Source of the DNA: Christensenella sp. UBA3770
Lineage (GTDB): Bacteria; Bacillota; Clostridia; Christensenellales; CAG-1252
Direction: 5' to 3'
Assembly (NCBI GenBank): GCA_002371075.1
Contig: DFFS01000021.1
Coordinates: forward strand, 17,297 to 33,584
Length of the DNA: 16,288 nucleotides
Positions within the stretch are counted from its first letter, which is position 1. The number at the start of each line of letters is the position of its first letter. This document shows, one piece after another, positions 14,098-16,288 of this stretch. The notes beneath the pieces were generated by a model. The model saw only the letters and a list, made by a program, of their open reading frames with translations. It was not told the DNA's origin and ran no database searches. Both the position numbers and the translations under genes were made by a program.

Positions 14098-16035
14098 ATG
14101 GAATGGGATAAGAATTTGGATAAAGAATCTGCCGCATATAGATTCGCGGCAGACAATTCAAAAATAATACGCGTGGTCGCTGGTCCTGGAACTGGCAAGT
14201 CATTTGGATTGAACCGCCGCGTAGCGCGTTTGCTTGAGCAAGGGCAGAACCCCAAGAAGATTCTTGCAGTAACATTTACCAGGACCGCCGCACAGGATTT
14301 GCAAAATGAAATACAGTCAATAGGAATAAGCGGTGCTGACAAAGTTGTTGCAAAAACACTACATAGTTTTTGCTTTGGCTTGCTAAATAAAAAAGAAATA
14401 ATACAAAACACCGGACGTTTTCCGCGCCCGATGCTTGAATTTGAACAAAAGCCTATGTTGAATGATATAGATAGCACATTTGGGGACATTAAGAATAAAG
14501 AAACAAGATTAAAAGCATTTGAAGCGGCGTGGGCTCGGTTACAATCGGAAATCCCTGGCTTTCCAGCCGATGCGTCAGATAGACAATTTGAAAACGAGAT
14601 AAAAAGCTGGCTTATTACTCATAAAGCAATGCTATTTGGAGAAATGATTATAGAGACCTTTCATTATCTCCGAGATAATCCATTATGTGTAGAGCGACAA
14701 GAGTTCGATCATGTGCTTGTTGATGAATATCAAGATCTCAATAAAGCAGAACAGTCGGTTATAGATCTTCTATCTGACAATGGAAGTTTAACAATAATAG
14801 GAGACGACGATCAATCGATTTATTCATTTAAATATGCTAACCCTGAAGGAATCAGGGAGTTTCCAAACACACACCCAGGCTGTAATGTAATTGACTTTGA
14901 CCATTGTAGGCGTTGCCCAAAACAGGTTGTTGCAATGGCTTCGCGTCTTATTTCTCACAACACAAATCGTACCCTTGGAGATCTTCAACCATTTGATACT
15001 AATCAAGATGGCGTTGTAAGAATAATTCAATGGAAATCACTTGATGCAGAAATAGATGGAATAACACGGAAAGTGAGTAGTGACATAAAAGATGGTAGCA
15101 TCCGTCCAGAAGATGTTTTAATTCTCACTCCTGTAAGGAAAATAGGTTATAGGGTTCGTGATTCGCTTGTAAAGGCTGGTGTAAATGCAAAATCATACTT
15201 TCGGGAATGGGCAATCTCAACTAATGAGTTAAAGTATAACTTTTCTCTCCTTTCCTTGCTTGCAAACAAAAAAGATATGGTTTCTTTGAGGTACTTATTA
15301 GGATTTGGAAATCAAACATATCGTTCCGCAAGTTATAAGCATCTTATCAGTTACGCTAAAGACAACCATATGGATACTCTTGATGTTTTGGATAGCTGCG
15401 TATCAGGAGTGTTAAAAGTCCCGCGTATTTCATCGCTCATTAATCAATATAGAATTATAACCGAAAAGCTCAAAGAACTACGATTTGCCGCCGAAACGGA
15501 TATTAACCAGTTTATTGATATCTTAGCTCCCGATATACAAGAGAATGAGGATTTCAGAAATATCTTGATTGAAGCGATTAATCTTTCAAAGAAAGAAGGG
15601 ACGGACACTCAAACTTGGCTTCAAGACGCTTACAAGCATTGTGTGGAAAAAGTATCATTTCCCGATAATACTTCAGAGCATGATCATGTCAGAATAATGA
15701 GTCTTCATGCGTCAAAGGGCTTGAGCGCAAAATATGTAATTGTTATGAGTGCAATAGATGAATTAATTCCTCGAATTGATAGGGATAGTGAAATAAGTAT
15801 CGAAAAACAAATCGAGGAGCAAAGGCGTCTATTTTATGTTGCAATAACTCGTTGCAAGAGTAGCAAAGAGAATTACCCCGGAACGCTCATTATTAGTTCG
15901 TTTGTTGGTCTTCCAGGAAACGAGGCATTGGGTATAGGAATAAAAGCAAGCGCGTATTCACGTCGTAGTGTTTCAGCCTCAAGATTTATACGGGAGTTTG
16001 AAGAAACGGCACCAGCAACAATCGCAGTCAAGTGA
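14098..16035 (+). CDS. UvrD/PcrA-like superfamily 1A DNA helicase (accessory)
   Basis: A 645-residue ATP-dependent helicase, presumably 3'-5' on DNA. Motifs in order: I AGPGTGKS (28-35), Ia VTFTRTAAQDL (58-68), II VDEYQD (208-213), III GDDDQSIYSFKYA (235-247), V MSLHASKGL (534-542), VI QRRLFYVAITRCK (575-587). There is no C-terminal nuclease domain, and the usual N-terminal Q-motif (LN..Q) reads LDKES, without glutamine. It is AT-rich with many ATA and AGA codons, unlike the ATC-rich neighbours, which suggests horizontal acquisition. An AAGGGAG site lies 14 bases upstream, rather far. It is shorter than housekeeping PcrA and diverged, so I read it as an accessory helicase of the GajB/UvrD type used in defence or mobile elements. 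No GajA-like OLD nuclease is adjacent, so it is not a recognisable Gabija system. Confidence 0.9.
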   Translation: MEWDKNLDKESAAYRFAADNSKIIRVVAGPGTGKSFGLNRRVARLLEQGQNPKKILAVTFTRTAAQDLQNEIQSIGISGADKVVAKTLHSFCFGLLNKKEIIQNTGRFPRPMLEFEQKPMLNDIDSTFGDIKNKETRLKAFEAAWARLQSEIPGFPADASDRQFENEIKSWLITHKAMLFGEMIIETFHYLRDNPLCVERQEFDHVLVDEYQDLNKAEQSVIDLLSDNGSLTIIGDDDQSIYSFKYANPEGIREFPNTHPGCNVIDFDHCRRCPKQVVAMASRLISHNTNRTLGDLQPFDTNQDGVVRIIQWKSLDAEIDGITRKVSSDIKDGSIRPEDVLILTPVRKIGYRVRDSLVKAGVNAKSYFREWAISTNELKYNFSLLSLLANKKDMVSLRYLLGFGNQTYRSASYKHLISYAKDNHMDTLDVLDSCVSGVLKVPRISSLINQYRIITEKLKELRFAAETDINQFIDILAPDIQENEDFRNILIEAINLSKKEGTDTQTWLQDAYKHCVEKVSFPDNTSEHDHVRIMSLHASKGLSAKYVIVMSAIDELIPRIDRDSEISIEKQIEEQRRLFYVAITRCKSSKENYPGTLIISSFVGLPGNEALGIGIKASAYSRRSVSASRFIREFEETAPATIAVK

Positions 16036-16057
16036 GTAAACATTTTATAAATCTATT

Positions 16058-16110
16058 GCTTTCACACGATAACTCGACAAACATACGATTACCGGCTTTC
16101 ACACGATTAC
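16058..16110 (+). repeat. ACGATWAC direct repeats downstream of the helicase
   Basis: GCTTTCACACGATAAC (16058-16073) and GCTTTCACACGATTAC (16095-16110) match at 15 of 16 bases. A third core, ACGATTAC, lies between them at 16085-16092, giving three cores spaced 19 and 18 bases. The core resembles the ACGAAATAC repeats upstream of the HTH gene. Confidence 0.55.
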
Positions 16111-16134
16111 ACCTTGCCGTGAGCGGTCAGAAAG

Positions 16135-16151
16135 ACTCCAATTTTGGACAA
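16135..16151 (+). repeat. right copy of the 17-mer flanking the accessory region
   Basis: ACTCCAATTTTGGACAA, in the same orientation as the copy at 13365-13381. Both differences preserve the internal TCYAA-TT-TTRGA palindrome. Confidence 0.5.
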
Positions 16152-16184
16152 TTTCAGAGGCGAAGGGCAAAAATATACAAAAAT

Positions 16185-16211
16185 CAGCCGAAAAACGAAC
16201 GTTTTCGGCTG
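16185..16211 (-). terminator. second hairpin downstream of the tRNA gene
   Basis: CAGCCGAAAA (16185-16194) pairs with TTTTCGGCTG (16202-16211) around a seven-base loop. On the minus strand it is followed by ATTTTTGTATATTTTT, so it reads as a terminator for leftward transcription. It does not have a T-run for the helicase direction. Confidence 0.6.
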
Positions 16212-16220
16212 AAAACAGGC

Positions 16221-16257
16221 AAAATTAAGGGAGAGATCGCTTGTATCTCTCCCTTAA
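16221..16257 (-). terminator. terminator of the tRNA gene
   Basis: A perfect 13-bp stem (16225-16237 with 16245-16257) around a seven-base loop, followed on the minus strand by TTTT (16221-16224). It begins seven bases after the tRNA CCA end. Together with the next hairpin it makes a tandem terminator for leftward transcription. Confidence 0.75.
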
Positions 16258-16263
16258 AAAATA

Positions 16264-16288
16264 TGGTCGGAGTGAGAAGACTTGAACT
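16264..16288 (-). tRNA. 3' end of a tRNA gene (probably tRNA-Pro), cut by window edge
   Basis: The last 25 bases, read on the minus strand, form the end of a tRNA: T-loop TTCAAGT, 3' T-stem CTTCT (the 5' strand ending AG is visible), acceptor strand CACTCCG, discriminator A and an encoded CCA. The implied acceptor 5' strand CGGAGTG, with C1-G72 and A73, fits bacterial tRNA-Pro. The anticodon lies outside the window, so the amino acid is inference. Confidence 0.85.

Noticed and set aside
14098..16035. Gabija system (GajA + GajB)
   Set aside because: The helicase resembles GajB in type, but no OLD-family nuclease gene is next to it within the window.
13365..16151. A complete insertion sequence bounded by the two 17-mers
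   Set aside because: The copies are direct, not inverted, and no transposase is encoded between them.
16036..16263. CRISPR-like array after the helicase
   Set aside because: The repeats are only 8-16 bases, too few and too short, with no cas genes.

Overview
The window looks like chromosomal DNA of a Gram-positive bacterium of the Bacillota, most likely an uncultured Clostridia lineage. The reasons are the Firmicutes-type order rpmG-secE-nusG-rplK, strong AGGAGG-type ribosome binding sites, near-consensus sigma-A promoters, a cytosolic GH38 alpha-mannosidase, an EFR1-type flavodoxin/ferredoxin protein and a SHOCT-like small protein. This placement is inference from gene content; no marker was searched.

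Region 1 (1-1422, minus strand) is a core operon: rpmG, secE, nusG and the 5' part of rplK, read from a TTGACA-17-TAAACT promoter. Region 2 (1485-5877, minus) is a two-gene envelope operon: a 994-residue secreted, C-terminally anchored protein with MBG-like and FN3-like repeats, then, one base later, a membrane-anchored coiled-coil protein ending in two YjbR-like domains. The promoter of the large gene places transcription start on or next to its ATG, so the mRNA may be leaderless. An interlocked divergent promoter serves a small helical protein of unknown function (5961-6407).

Region 3 (6400-10191) holds a degenerate ROK-family regulator (minus), an EFR1-like protein (plus), and a tightly overlapped minus-strand operon of AbrB-like regulator, ABC ATPase and ABC-2 permease. 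Region 4 (10088-13296) is a monocistronic GH38 alpha-mannosidase with a full-consensus promoter, a perfect 17-bp palindrome over its -10 box, and a strong terminator.

Region 5 (13297-16288) looks accessory: a 59-residue SHOCT-like protein (minus), then a promoter driving an excisionase-type helix-turn-helix protein and an AT-rich UvrD-like SF1A helicase. It is bounded by a related 17-mer at each side, has short ACGA-type direct repeats up- and downstream, and abuts the 3' end of a tRNA gene (minus, cut by the window edge, probably tRNA-Pro). This HTH + helicase module beside a tRNA is the best candidate for an undescribed mobile or defence unit; that role is inference. No CRISPR array, rRNA or intact transposase was seen.
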